Of a stretch of DNA of 64,000 nt, positions 25,615-33,239 are shown piece after piece. A program made the translations under genes and the position numbers. Numbering within the stretch: position 1 is the stretch's first letter; the number at the start of each line of letters is the position of its first letter. Source of the DNA: Pseudoalteromonas amylolytica (lineage in GTDB: Bacteria > Pseudomonadota > Gammaproteobacteria > Enterobacterales > Alteromonadaceae); the NCBI RefSeq assembly GCF_001854605.1, contig NZ_MKJU01000028.1, positions 311,727 to 375,726 on the forward strand, read 5' to 3'. The notes under the pieces were generated by a model. The model was not told where the DNA came from. It did not search any database and worked only from the letters and a program-made list of their open reading frames with translations.

Positions 25615-26247
25615 TTAGTGTAAGCCACCCAAGTACTTCGAAAGGGTTTCGATGTCTTTGTCTGTCAGCTTTTTCGCAATGTCCTGCATCATGCCATTGA
25701 GATCATTTTTGCGAGTTCCATCACGGAATTTAAGCAATTGAGATTTAATATACTCAGGATGCTGGAAAGAGATTTTAGGGAATTTTGCTAACGATGTACC
25801 GTTACCACGAGGTCCGTGGCACGCCGCACATGACGGAATACCGCGTTCAGCGTCGCCCGCTTTATAAAGCTTTTGGCCAGCTGCAACCACATCTTCAGGC
25901 GTTGTGCCTTCACTCATATTTAAAGTAGAAAAATAGGCAGCTAAGTCCTTCATGTCTTGATCAGAAAGAGGCATGGCCATACCACTCATGACTGGGTCCA
26001 TACGACCTTCGCTACCACCTGATGTCATGCCAAGCTTAAATTCTTGTAGTTGCTTATAAATGTAGTCAGCATGCTGACCTGCAATTTTCGGATACATAGT
26101 TACAGGTGCATTGCCATCTGGGCCGTGACATGCTGCACAAGTTGCAGACTTTGCTTTACCCGCTTCTGCGTCGCCATCAAATGCTGTTGCGTTGCTTGCT
26201 GACAACGTACCAAGCAACATTGTTAAAGTTAATGCTATTTTTTTCAT
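25615..26247 (-). CDS. cytochrome c4, periplasmic dihaem electron carrier
   Basis: 210 residues with a clear signal peptide (ALTLTMLLGTLSASNATA) and two haem c sites of identical form, CAACHGPDGN and CAACHGPRGN, about 100 residues apart. Distal Met ligands lie in MSGMAMPLSD and DLNGMMQDIA. This two-domain pattern is cytochrome c4, which passes electrons from the bc1 complex to cbb3-type oxidases. The gene lies between engB and the CsrB-like RNA, as cytochrome c4 does in many gammaproteobacteria. It is monocistronic with its own terminator. Confidence 0.94.
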   Translation of the reverse strand: MKKIALTLTMLLGTLSASNATAFDGDAEAGKAKSATCAACHGPDGNAPVTMYPKIAGQHADYIYKQLQEFKLGMTSGGSEGRMDPVMSGMAMPLSDQDMKDLAAYFSTLNMSEGTTPEDVVAAGQKLYKAGDAERGIPSCAACHGPRGNGTSLAKFPKISFQHPEYIKSQLLKFRDGTRKNDLNGMMQDIAKKLTDKDIETLSKYLGGLH

Positions 26248-26559
26248 GGTAAATTCTCTGTTTCGACCCTGTAATATTTAGTCCCAAGACACGATGACAT
26301 GCTTTTCAGCGTAACTTGAGTAGACAATCTTTATCTTTACGTTGCAATTTTTACATTCTACACGATATAAATTTTTCTGGCACGTTTTCTGCCCACATTA
26401 AGCTTATAAATTATGGGGTTTTGACCTAGATTAAGTTCTAATCCTACCCAAAAGCAGTTTTAAAAGCATCCTGAGTCAACAATGCCTGCTTTTGCAACGC
26501 CACTAAGTGTTATAAACTAAGCTTGTTTTAGCCATTTTGTTTTATTGTTAGGAGAGCCA

Positions 26560-27201
26560 GTGCTCAAATCTCGGATTAAATACCATACTGCTAGTTTCAT
26601 TACCAGTGCCCCTGATATTTCTAAGCTGCCTGCTGATGCGGGTATCGAGGTCGCGTTTGCGGGTCGCTCCAACGCAGGGAAATCGAGCGCTCTAAATGCC
26701 CTAACAGATCAAAAGTTGGCGCGTACTAGTAAAACTCCTGGTCGTACACAGCTCATTAATACCTTTGAATTAGACGAAGAAAAACGATTAATCGACCTTC
26801 CTGGGTATGGTTTTGCCAAAGTCCCCATCGAAATGAAAAAGAAATGGCAACGTTCATTGGGCGAGTACCTACAAAAGCGAAAAAGCTTAAAAGGGCTTGT
26901 CGTGCTAATGGATATTCGCCACCCTCTGAAAGACTTAGATATGGATCTAATTAACTGGGCTGTTGACAGTGAAATCCCTATTCTGGCACTACTGACCAAA
27001 GCAGATAAGCTCAAACAAGGCAAGCGCAAAGCTGAGGTTCTGCAAGTACGCAAAGCACTGGCGGAGTTAGACGCTGATATTACAGTCCATGCATTTTCAT
27101 CTTTAAAAGGTATTGGTTTAAACGAGCTGGCTTGGAAACTTGATGATTGGTATTTAGGACCCTTTGTTAAGCCTGAGGAACAGACTGAAGATAGTGAATA
27201 A
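26560..27201 (+). CDS. engB: ribosome biogenesis GTPase EngB (YihA/YsxC)
   Basis: 213 residues. It is a small P-loop GTPase needed for late 50S assembly. G1 is [10 protein letters not shown]2 lies around [12 protein letters not shown]3 is DLPGYGFA, G4 is TKADK and the C-terminal G5-like segment is FSSLKG. The start is GTG 26560 (MLKSRIKYH): AGGAG lies 5 bases before it, whereas the frame-extending TTG at 26545 has no ribosome site. It is divergent from cytochrome c4 and convergent with the DUF1285 gene. Confidence 0.95.
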   Translation: MLKSRIKYHTASFITSAPDISKLPADAGIEVAFAGRSNAGKSSALNALTDQKLARTSKTPGRTQLINTFELDEEKRLIDLPGYGFAKVPIEMKKKWQRSLGEYLQKRKSLKGLVVLMDIRHPLKDLDMDLINWAVDSEIPILALLTKADKLKQGKRKAEVLQVRKALAELDADITVHAFSSLKGIGLNELAWKLDDWYLGPFVKPEEQTEDSE

Positions 27202-27219
27202 CCTTAAAGGTTATTCACT
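27193..27219. terminator. perfect 13-1-13 palindrome containing both convergent stop codons
   Basis: AGTGAATAACCTT-A-AAGGTTATTCACT. It includes the TAA of engB (27199-27201) and the TAA of the DUF1285 gene (27211-27213). By symmetry both proteins end in Ser-Glu. It probably acts as a bidirectional 3'-end hairpin; no T tract follows. Confidence 0.7.
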
Positions 27220-27732
27220 TAGATAAAACTGTATGCCTGCTGAGCGCAGATAAACGCCCTGTTTGTCTTGCTCAGCAATCTCAGCCCATTGGTAGTAGAC
27301 ATTTCTCGCCACTCTGGCATGTAGACCATTGCTTAAACCTAGATAGGGTAATTGCTGTTGCTCAAAACAACGCAACTCAAGTGGATACTGCTGGCAAATC
27401 GGCCACTTTCTTCCTAAATTATCCACGGCCACCAGCACATCCATATCATCTAACTTATGGCTATACCAACTGGTTACTAGAAAGGCGACATCTTCTACGG
27501 CTATTTCGCAGCGTTCAGCAGGAGTCGTTAACCAGTGAGTGTTTTGCTCACAGCTGAGTACACTGGCAAATAACTTCAGTAGCCCCAGTCGCTTTATTTC
27601 TCCACCTTGATGAAACCAACGACCCTGCCTATCAATACGCATGTCTAGCATACCACAGGTTTGCCCCGTCCATTTTTCAGTTGGGGCATGTGGGGTAACA
27701 AGCTCAGCGACTAATTCACTTAGCTTGCTCAT
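27211..27732 (-). CDS. DUF1285 domain-containing protein
   Basis: 173 residues, soluble. Family marks are DMRIDRQGRWFHQGGEIKRLGLLKLFASVL, TPAERCEIAVEDVAFLV and a later LPYLGLSNGLHARVARNVYYQW. DUF1285 proteins are small beta-rich proteins of unknown function found in proteobacteria. The start codon lies inside the 3' end of the YceI-like gene (17-base overlap), so both are on one message. Confidence 0.85.
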   Translation of the reverse strand: MSKLSELVAELVTPHAPTEKWTGQTCGMLDMRIDRQGRWFHQGGEIKRLGLLKLFASVLSCEQNTHWLTTPAERCEIAVEDVAFLVTSWYSHKLDDMDVLVAVDNLGRKWPICQQYPLELRCFEQQQLPYLGLSNGLHARVARNVYYQWAEIAEQDKQGVYLRSAGIQFYLSE

Positions 27733-28288
27733 TAAATACCAAGCTAAAGGTTACCGGTACTGTTGTCGCGATACTGTCTAGACCCGCTACTTTTCTTAGA
27801 GCTTCAATACCTGCCACCATGTTAAAGTCACTTGCCTTAATCAGGACAGCGCGCTGCGGCGTTACATGTAGTTGCTGGTTATTCTTATTTACCACTAAAT
27901 CCAATGTTAATGTCTGTTGTTGGCCGTGTAGTGATAACTCAACTGGTACCGATTTAATTACCTGTATGCCGTTATTTAGCGTCTTATAAAATTTGCTTAA
28001 ATCTGCAGTGATATTCGCCTTAGGAAAGCTACTGACATTAAATAGCATCTCTTGCATGCGCTGATTACGGATAGGGATCATGGACTCAATGGTTTTGAGA
28101 TCAATTGAAAACTCCAATTCTCCATCATCTGAAAGTGTACCTTCCAGCTCCTTAAAATAGTGATTCTCAGCAATCGCGCTCTTTTTGATAGAAGTGATAC
28201 TTAAATCACTTTGGCTATTATCTAACTGCCAAGCTGCAAACACTTGAGTTGAAAGCAAACTTGCACACAGTAGTACAGACTTAAGCAT
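27716..28288 (-). CDS. YceI-family periplasmic lipocalin-like protein
   Basis: 190 residues with a signal peptide (LKSVLLCASLLSTQVFA) followed by the YceI beta-barrel: WQLDNSQSDLSITSIKKSAIAE, then LEFSIDLKTIESMIPIRNQRMQEMLFN, FPKANITADL and SLHGQQQTLTLDLVV. YceI proteins bind polyisoprenoid or amphiphilic lipids in the periplasm. The physiological role here is unknown. It heads a two-gene unit with DUF1285. Confidence 0.88.
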   Translation of the reverse strand: MLKSVLLCASLLSTQVFAAWQLDNSQSDLSITSIKKSAIAENHYFKELEGTLSDDGELEFSIDLKTIESMIPIRNQRMQEMLFNVSSFPKANITADLSKFYKTLNNGIQVIKSVPVELSLHGQQQTLTLDLVVNKNNQQLHVTPQRAVLIKASDFNMVAGIEALRKVAGLDSIATTVPVTFSLVFNEQAK

Positions 28289-28354
28289 GACATGATCCTT
28301 TTTATGTAATGAAGAATCCTAATATTAACACGCAATGCTCAATGATACATGAAT

Positions 28355-28392
28355 GAAAAGAAAAACACGGCTCACCAAATTCAGTGAGCCGT
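28355..28392 (-). terminator. intrinsic terminator of the sRNA candidate downstream of polA
   Basis: A 9-bp perfect stem (ACGGCTCAC / GTGAGCCGT), an eight-base loop and a T-rich tail on the minus strand. It lies 67 bases or more upstream of the YceI-like gene, which reads in the same direction. Confidence 0.82.
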
Positions 28393-28480
28393 TATAGCAA
28401 TCTGGGGAGAAGCTATCAATACGTTGTATCCTCTTGCGAGAGATACATCATCAACAGGATGTCCTACAGGATGAGGACGC
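28355..28480 (-). ncRNA. candidate sRNA in the Spot 42 position downstream of polA
   Basis: On the minus strand, about 200 bases after polA and beyond its terminator, a compact segment ends in a strong intrinsic terminator (ACGGCTCAC, loop, GTGAGCCGT, then GTTTTTCTTTTC). Upstream it contains TGTAGGACATCCTG, GATGTATCTCTCGCAAGAGG and ATACAACG, which can form internal hairpins. No open frame fits. The gene order polA - sRNA - engB region is that of spf (Spot 42) in E. coli, but beyond GTAGG near the 5' end I see little primary similarity. The exact 5' end is a guess. Confidence 0.5.
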
Positions 28481-28485
28481 GCGCA

Positions 28486-28506
28486 CTGTAACAAAACCAC
28501 TTACAG
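28486..28506 (-). promoter_or_regulatory. inverted repeat CTGTAA-N9-TTACAG at the sRNA promoter position
   Basis: A perfect 6-bp inverted repeat immediately upstream of the inferred sRNA start on the minus strand, overlapping the likely -10/-35 area. This is a possible operator; the binding protein is unknown. Confidence 0.4.
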
Positions 28507-28600
28507 AAATAAACGCCCAGAGGCAAAAATTGGGCCAATTTGATATTTTATAAACATTCCGTTGTCCCTATTTACGCTTTTTTTACTAATAGCCCAGTAA

Positions 28601-28623
28601 AAAAGGGCGTCACACGCCCTTTT
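28601..28623 (-). terminator. rho-independent terminator of polA
   Basis: AAAAGGGCGT-CAC-ACGCCCTTTT, 53 bases past the polA stop. Confidence 0.88.
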
Positions 28624-28675
28624 ATAAATAAATTAATTTTCCCTATCTAGGTAAAAACCCCTTCGAACTTGCACT

Positions 28676-31441
28676 TTAATGCGCTTGTTCCCAGTTTTCA
28701 CCATGATCAGCTTCTACTAATAAAGGCACATCCAAGGTCGCGGCTTCACTCATCAGTGCACAGATTTTATCGCTAAATTGCGCCACTTTGTTTTCTGCCA
28801 CTTCAAATACCAGTTCATCGTGTACCTGCATAAGTAGTTTTATGTCATCGCGAGATTGGGTATGTAGCCAGTCACTCACCTTAAGCATTGCCTTTTTGAT
28901 GATATCTGCCGCAGTACCTTGCATCGGTGCATTGATAGCGGCACGCTCAGCCGCTTTTCGACGAGCGCCATTGCGCGCTTTAATATCAGGCAAATGCAAA
29001 CGACGGCCAAACAATGTCTCCACGTAACCTCGCTCTGCGGCTTCTTCACGCGTGCGCTCCATGTATTCCAATACGCCTGGGAAACGCTCAAAGTACTTAT
29101 CCATATAATGCTGCGCTTCATGACGCGGAATATCCAACTGGCGAGATAAACCAAATGCGCTCATGCCATATATTAAACCAAAGTTTACCGCTTTCGCTTT
29201 ACGACGCATGTCTGAGGTAACTTCCTCTAGCGGTACGGAAAAAACTTCTGATGCGGTCGCACTGTGCACATCTTTGCCTTGCGCAAAAGCATTCAGCAGC
29301 CCTTGGTCTTGAGATAAGTGCGCCATGATCCGCAATTCAATCTGACTATAATCCGCCGCCAATATCTGCTTACCTTTATCGGCAATAAATGCTTGGCGGA
29401 TACGACGACCCGTTTCGTTGCGAATAGGAATGTTTTGCAAGTTAGGATCACTGGAGCTTAAGCGACCTGTCGCGGTAACCGCTTGATGATATGACGTATG
29501 GACCCGCCCAGTGTCAGGATTAACAAGCTTGGGTAATTTGTCGGTGTAGGTGGACTTTAATTTAGCTAACCCACGGTGCTCTATGATGAGTTTTGGTAGC
29601 GGATAATCGTGCGCTAACTCCTGTAGCACTTCTTCAGCGGTGGAAGGCGCGCCCTTGGGCGTTTTCTTAACAACTGGCAATCCCTGCTTTTCAAACAAAA
29701 TGACTTGAAGCTGTTTTGGTGAACTTAAATTAAACTCTTCACCTGCCAATTCAAATGCTTCTTTTTCAATTTCAGCTAAGCGTTCACTGATTTGCACACT
29801 TTGCTGCGCGAGCATTGATGAGTCAATTTTCACGCCGGTGCGTTCAATCTCAGACAGCACAGATAACAGTGGCAATTCGATATCGAGAAACACGTCTTGT
29901 AGCTTGTCTTGCTGTTTTAACAATGGCCATAAATGTTCATGTAGTCGCAATGTAATATCAGCATCTTCTGCCGCATATGGGGCCGCTTTTTCCAGCTCAA
30001 TTTGATTAAACGTCAACTGCGATTTGCCTTTACCGGCAATCTCTTCAAAGCTGATATTTTTATGGCCCAAGTATTTTAGTGCCAATGAGTCCATATCATG
30101 GCGTGTTGCCACGCTATTGAACACATACGACTCCAGCATAGTATCAAAGGCGATGCCATTGAGCTCTAACCCCGCTCTGGCCAATACGCTCTTATCATAC
30201 TTTAAGTTTTGCCCAACCTTTTTTATTTTATCGTCAGCTAAAATCGCACCTAGCTTTTCAAACACCAAGGCTTTTGGTAATTGCTCAGGGGCACCAACAT
30301 AGTCATGTGCGATAGGTAGGTAGGCAGCTTCACTGGGTGCGACCGCAAAGCTCATTCCTACCAAGTCAGCTTGCATATAATCAAGGCTTGTTGTTTCTGT
30401 ATCAAAGGCCATCAATGGCGCTGATTGCAATTTATCCAACCAACGCTCTAACTGCTCTTCGGTTAAGATAGTCTCATAATTAGCCTCTGGCTGTTGTGCC
30501 ATAGGTGCGCTACCTGATGCTTCGATATCGGCAATATCTGGTTTGCTCGCGGCACTGGCATCGTCAAGCAATTCACTTAACCAGCGCTTGAATTCACACT
30601 CGGCATACAATTCTATCAGTCTATCTTTATCTATAGGCGCAATCGCAAACTGCTCCAGATCTTGTTCAACCTCAACATCAAGTTTGATAGTCGCAAGTTC
30701 ATAAGATAGCTCTAACTGCTCTTTATGCTCCTCAAGCTTTTTAGCCATGGTTTTAGAACCACGAAAGCCAAGCGCAGCGATTTCGTCAAGATGCTGATAT
30801 ATACTCTCAATCGATCCAAGGCCTTGTAACATAGCCAATGCCGTTTTTTCACCAACACCAGGCACACCAGGGATGTTATCAACCTTATCACCCATTAACG
30901 CTAAGTAATCGATGATAAGCTCTGGACCTATACCAAATTTATCCACCACCCCCTGTGGGTCTAGCACTGTGTTGGTCATGGTGTTAATCAGTGTGACATG
31001 TTCATTCACTAGCTGAGCCATATCTTTGTCACCCGTGCTTATCAACACGTGACGTTTTTGCTCCGCCGCGATACGCGCAAATGTACCAATGACGTCATCG
31101 GCTTCTACGCCAGTAATACTAACAAGCGGCAACCCCATCGCTTCGATAATGTCGTGAATTGGCTTGATCTGAGACCTCAGATCATCAGGCATGGGCGGTC
31201 GATGAGCTTTGTACTCGCTGTACATCTCATTTCTAAATGTTGGTCCCTTGGCATCAAACACGACCACCATGTGACTTGGCTGATATTGCTTCAACAAGCT
31301 CTTGAGCATGTTGATCACGCCATAAATAGCACCTGTTGCTTCTCCTTTTGAGTTAGTAAGATGCGGTGGCGCATGGTACGCCCGAAAAAGATAAGAAGAA
31401 CCATCAACCAAGATCAAAGGATTTTCAGGGATCAAAGACAT
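28676..31441 (-). CDS. polA: DNA polymerase I
   Basis: 921 residues, full length with three domains. The N-terminal 5' nuclease (about 1-290) shows [26 protein letters not shown] and [18 protein letters not shown]. The 3'-5' proofreading exonuclease (about 325-520) keeps the catalytic DTETTSLD and [10 protein letters not shown]. The polymerase (about 520-921) has motif [17 protein letters not shown], the O-helix [20 protein letters not shown] and motif [13 protein letters not shown]. It fills gaps and removes RNA primers. It is divergent from elbB across a 430-base AT-rich region with DnaA-box-like sequences. Confidence 0.98.
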   Translation of the reverse strand: MSLIPENPLILVDGSSYLFRAYHAPPHLTNSKGEATGAIYGVINMLKSLLKQYQPSHMVVVFDAKGPTFRNEMYSEYKAHRPPMPDDLRSQIKPIHDIIEAMGLPLVSITGVEADDVIGTFARIAAEQKRHVLISTGDKDMAQLVNEHVTLINTMTNTVLDPQGVVDKFGIGPELIIDYLALMGDKVDNIPGVPGVGEKTALAMLQGLGSIESIYQHLDEIAALGFRGSKTMAKKLEEHKEQLELSYELATIKLDVEVEQDLEQFAIAPIDKDRLIELYAECEFKRWLSELLDDASAASKPDIADIEASGSAPMAQQPEANYETILTEEQLERWLDKLQSAPLMAFDTETTSLDYMQADLVGMSFAVAPSEAAYLPIAHDYVGAPEQLPKALVFEKLGAILADDKIKKVGQNLKYDKSVLARAGLELNGIAFDTMLESYVFNSVATRHDMDSLALKYLGHKNISFEEIAGKGKSQLTFNQIELEKAAPYAAEDADITLRLHEHLWPLLKQQDKLQDVFLDIELPLLSVLSEIERTGVKIDSSMLAQQSVQISERLAEIEKEAFELAGEEFNLSSPKQLQVILFEKQGLPVVKKTPKGAPSTAEEVLQELAHDYPLPKLIIEHRGLAKLKSTYTDKLPKLVNPDTGRVHTSYHQAVTATGRLSSSDPNLQNIPIRNETGRRIRQAFIADKGKQILAADYSQIELRIMAHLSQDQGLLNAFAQGKDVHSATASEVFSVPLEEVTSDMRRKAKAVNFGLIYGMSAFGLSRQLDIPRHEAQHYMDKYFERFPGVLEYMERTREEAAERGYVETLFGRRLHLPDIKARNGARRKAAERAAINAPMQGTAADIIKKAMLKVSDWLHTQSRDDIKLLMQVHDELVFEVAENKVAQFSDKICALMSEAATLDVPLLVEADHGENWEQAH

Positions 31442-31553
31442 AATAAAGGGGATCCTAAATGGGCTTTTAAATAACTACATAAGGATGCCATAAGGACACA
31501 GATAAAACGAGGGATAAAAACGAAGAAGATAATCAGTGTTGGCTCGAATAAAC

Positions 31554-31691
31554 TGTGGATAACTTTGTAGATAAACACAGCCGATTGCAGCAAGAATGTT
31601 TTAAAACATTTACCGTATATTTTAAGTTTTTGATATTAAAGAGAAAAGCAAACTCTTTTTTTATTATTATTTAAGCCTAAAATGTGGAAAA
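31554..31691. promoter_or_regulatory. DnaA-box-like sites in the polA-elbB intergenic region
   Basis: TGTGGATAA at 31554-31562 is a perfect DnaA box. TGTAGATAA at 31566-31574 has one mismatch and TGTGGAAAA at 31683-31691 more than one. Three closely spaced GATC sites (31776, 31783, 31793) and AT-rich stretches follow. The 430-base gap holds no gene. DnaA has been reported to stimulate polA expression in E. coli, so this may be polA regulation. Confidence 0.4.
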
Positions 31692-31842
31692 ACATTTTGG
31701 CGCTCACAAAGATTAGAACAAGCTGTACAAAAATCAAGCTCTATTTTGTGAGCGGACGGGTATACTAACACAATTGATCCAAGATCAAATAAGATCCTTT
31801 ATAATATTTTTCTTCGCTGTTAATTACAATTAAGCATAAGCC

Positions 31843-31856
31843 TGTAAGATCTTACA
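31843..31856 (+). promoter_or_regulatory. perfect palindrome TGTAAGATCTTACA before elbB
   Basis: A 14-base perfect palindrome ending 15 bases before the elbB ATG, just upstream of the ribosome site. It could be an operator or could form a short leader hairpin. Confidence 0.4.
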
Positions 31857-31871
31857 TTAGAGGGAGTACAT

Positions 31872-32522
31872 ATGAAAAAAATCGCAATAATTTTGAGTGG
31901 CTGTGGCGTCTTTGATGGAGCAGAGATCCATGAATCTGTCTTAACGATGCTGCACATCGAGCAACTTGGGGCAAGCTATGAATGCTTCGCACCCAATATT
32001 CAACAACATCATGTGCTCAACCACTTAACTGGTGAAGAGCAAGCACAACAACGCAATGTTCTAGAGGAAGCTGCGCGTATCGCACGAGGTAACATTAAGG
32101 ACTTATCGTTATTAAACGTTGATGAGTTCCACGCTTTAGTGCTCCCTGGTGGCTTTGGTGTTGCCAAGAACCTCAGTAGTTTTGCTTTTGAAGGTGCACA
32201 ATCAACTATCTTAGAGCTACTAAAACAATGTTGTCAAAGCTTTGCACAACAACATAAACCAATTGCATATTTATGTATAGCGCCAGCACTAATCGGCCAT
32301 ATTCACCCCCAAGGGACCCTTGCCACAATCGGTAATGATGAGCAAACCGCAGCTGCGACAGAACAACTGGGTGCTAAACATGTTACTTGTGGAGTTGAGG
32401 AGATTGTTGTTGACGAACAACAAAAAGTAATCAGTACTCCAGCCTATATGCTAGCAGGCTCAATCACAGAAGCATCAAGTGGGATCCAAAAGGCGATCAA
32501 AGCACTTTTGGACATGTCCTAA
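31872..32522 (+). CDS. elbB: DJ-1/PfpI-superfamily glyoxalase ElbB
   Basis: 216 residues. It opens with KKIAIILSGCGVFDGAEIHESV and carries HALVLPGGFGVAKNLSSFAFEG and the nucleophile-elbow region KPIAYLCIAPAL, with the conserved Cys in LCIAPAL. E. coli ElbB (sigma cross-reacting protein 27A) has weak glyoxalase III activity; its physiological role is unclear. GAGGGAG precedes ATG 31872, and a palindrome lies just upstream. It is monocistronic and divergent from polA. Confidence 0.93.
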   Translation: MKKIAIILSGCGVFDGAEIHESVLTMLHIEQLGASYECFAPNIQQHHVLNHLTGEEQAQQRNVLEEAARIARGNIKDLSLLNVDEFHALVLPGGFGVAKNLSSFAFEGAQSTILELLKQCCQSFAQQHKPIAYLCIAPALIGHIHPQGTLATIGNDEQTAAATEQLGAKHVTCGVEEIVVDEQQKVISTPAYMLAGSITEASSGIQKAIKALLDMS

Positions 32523-32685
32523 GTGATGGAGCAGTTGCCTATATTTGCGCTAAAGCAATAAATTGGGCATTTTTCTTCTAATATACACAAGTTTAGTTTT
32601 ATAAATTAGTTGGTGGCGTTATAATCGCTAGAAATTCCGTCATCTTATCGTGATTGATCACGTCCAAATGAAGTGAGCAAGACAA

Positions 32686-33078
32686 ATGAAAAAACTTTCT
32701 GCAGCATTATTATTGCTATCAACGGCCGCAGTAGCGCAGCCTTATGACAATGCTTTAACTGAAGAAGCAATTCAGAAACGTATCGCACCTGTTGGCAGCG
32801 TATATTTGGCTGGTGCAGAGAGCGCCGCTGAAGCGGCACCAAGCGGGCCTCGCTCTGGTGAACAAGTATATCAAGCCGCATGTTTTGCCTGTCACGGAAC
32901 TGGCGCGTTAGGTGCACCAAAAACAGCTGATGATTGGGCTCCTCGCCTAGCAAAAGGCGCTGATGTATTGTTAGATCATGCAATCAACGGCTTCAACGCA
33001 ATGCCACCTCGTGGTACGTGTATGGACTGTTCTGATGATGAGATTGCTGCAGCAATTGAATTTATGACAGCTAAATAA
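32686..33078 (+). CDS. cytochrome c5-family monohaem cytochrome
   Basis: 130 residues with a signal peptide (KLSAALLLLSTAAVAQ). One haem site lies in YQAACFACHGTGALGAPKTADDWAPR, with the Met ligand in FNAMPPRGTCMDCSDDE. The second CxxC (CMDC) next to the Met loop is the cytochrome c5 disulphide hallmark. It is a periplasmic electron carrier to terminal oxidases. With cytochrome c4 (25615) it forms a pair of respiratory carriers flanking polA. Confidence 0.93.
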   Translation: MKKLSAALLLLSTAAVAQPYDNALTEEAIQKRIAPVGSVYLAGAESAAEAAPSGPRSGEQVYQAACFACHGTGALGAPKTADDWAPRLAKGADVLLDHAINGFNAMPPRGTCMDCSDDEIAAAIEFMTAK

Positions 33079-33091
33079 TATCAATAAAATT

Positions 33092-33113
33092 AAGGAGATC
33101 GCTCGATCTCCTT
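33092..33113 (+). terminator. perfect hairpin after the cytochrome c5 gene
   Basis: AAGGAGATCG-CT-CGATCTCCTT, 13 bases after the stop. The T tract is poor, so it may be a 3'-stabilising hairpin. Confidence 0.6.
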
Positions 33114-33239
33114 CGATATTGCCGTGTAAGTTCAAAAAACCTCAACCAAAGTCACCCATATTGAACTTGACCCTTGCCAATAAAAGTGAAAATATACGGA
33201 TAATAATTGAGCAGATAATAATAACTATGGGTTAAATCA

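Noticed and set aside
28444..28480. CsrB-type RNA on the + strand (CAGGATG repeated, then GAGGAC)
   Set aside because: Only three GGA motifs in a short stretch, and the nearby terminator has its T tract on the minus strand.
31442..31871. Chromosomal replication origin
   Set aside because: Only one perfect DnaA box, and no dnaA, dnaN, mnmG or mioC nearby. Kept only as a DnaA-box-like region.
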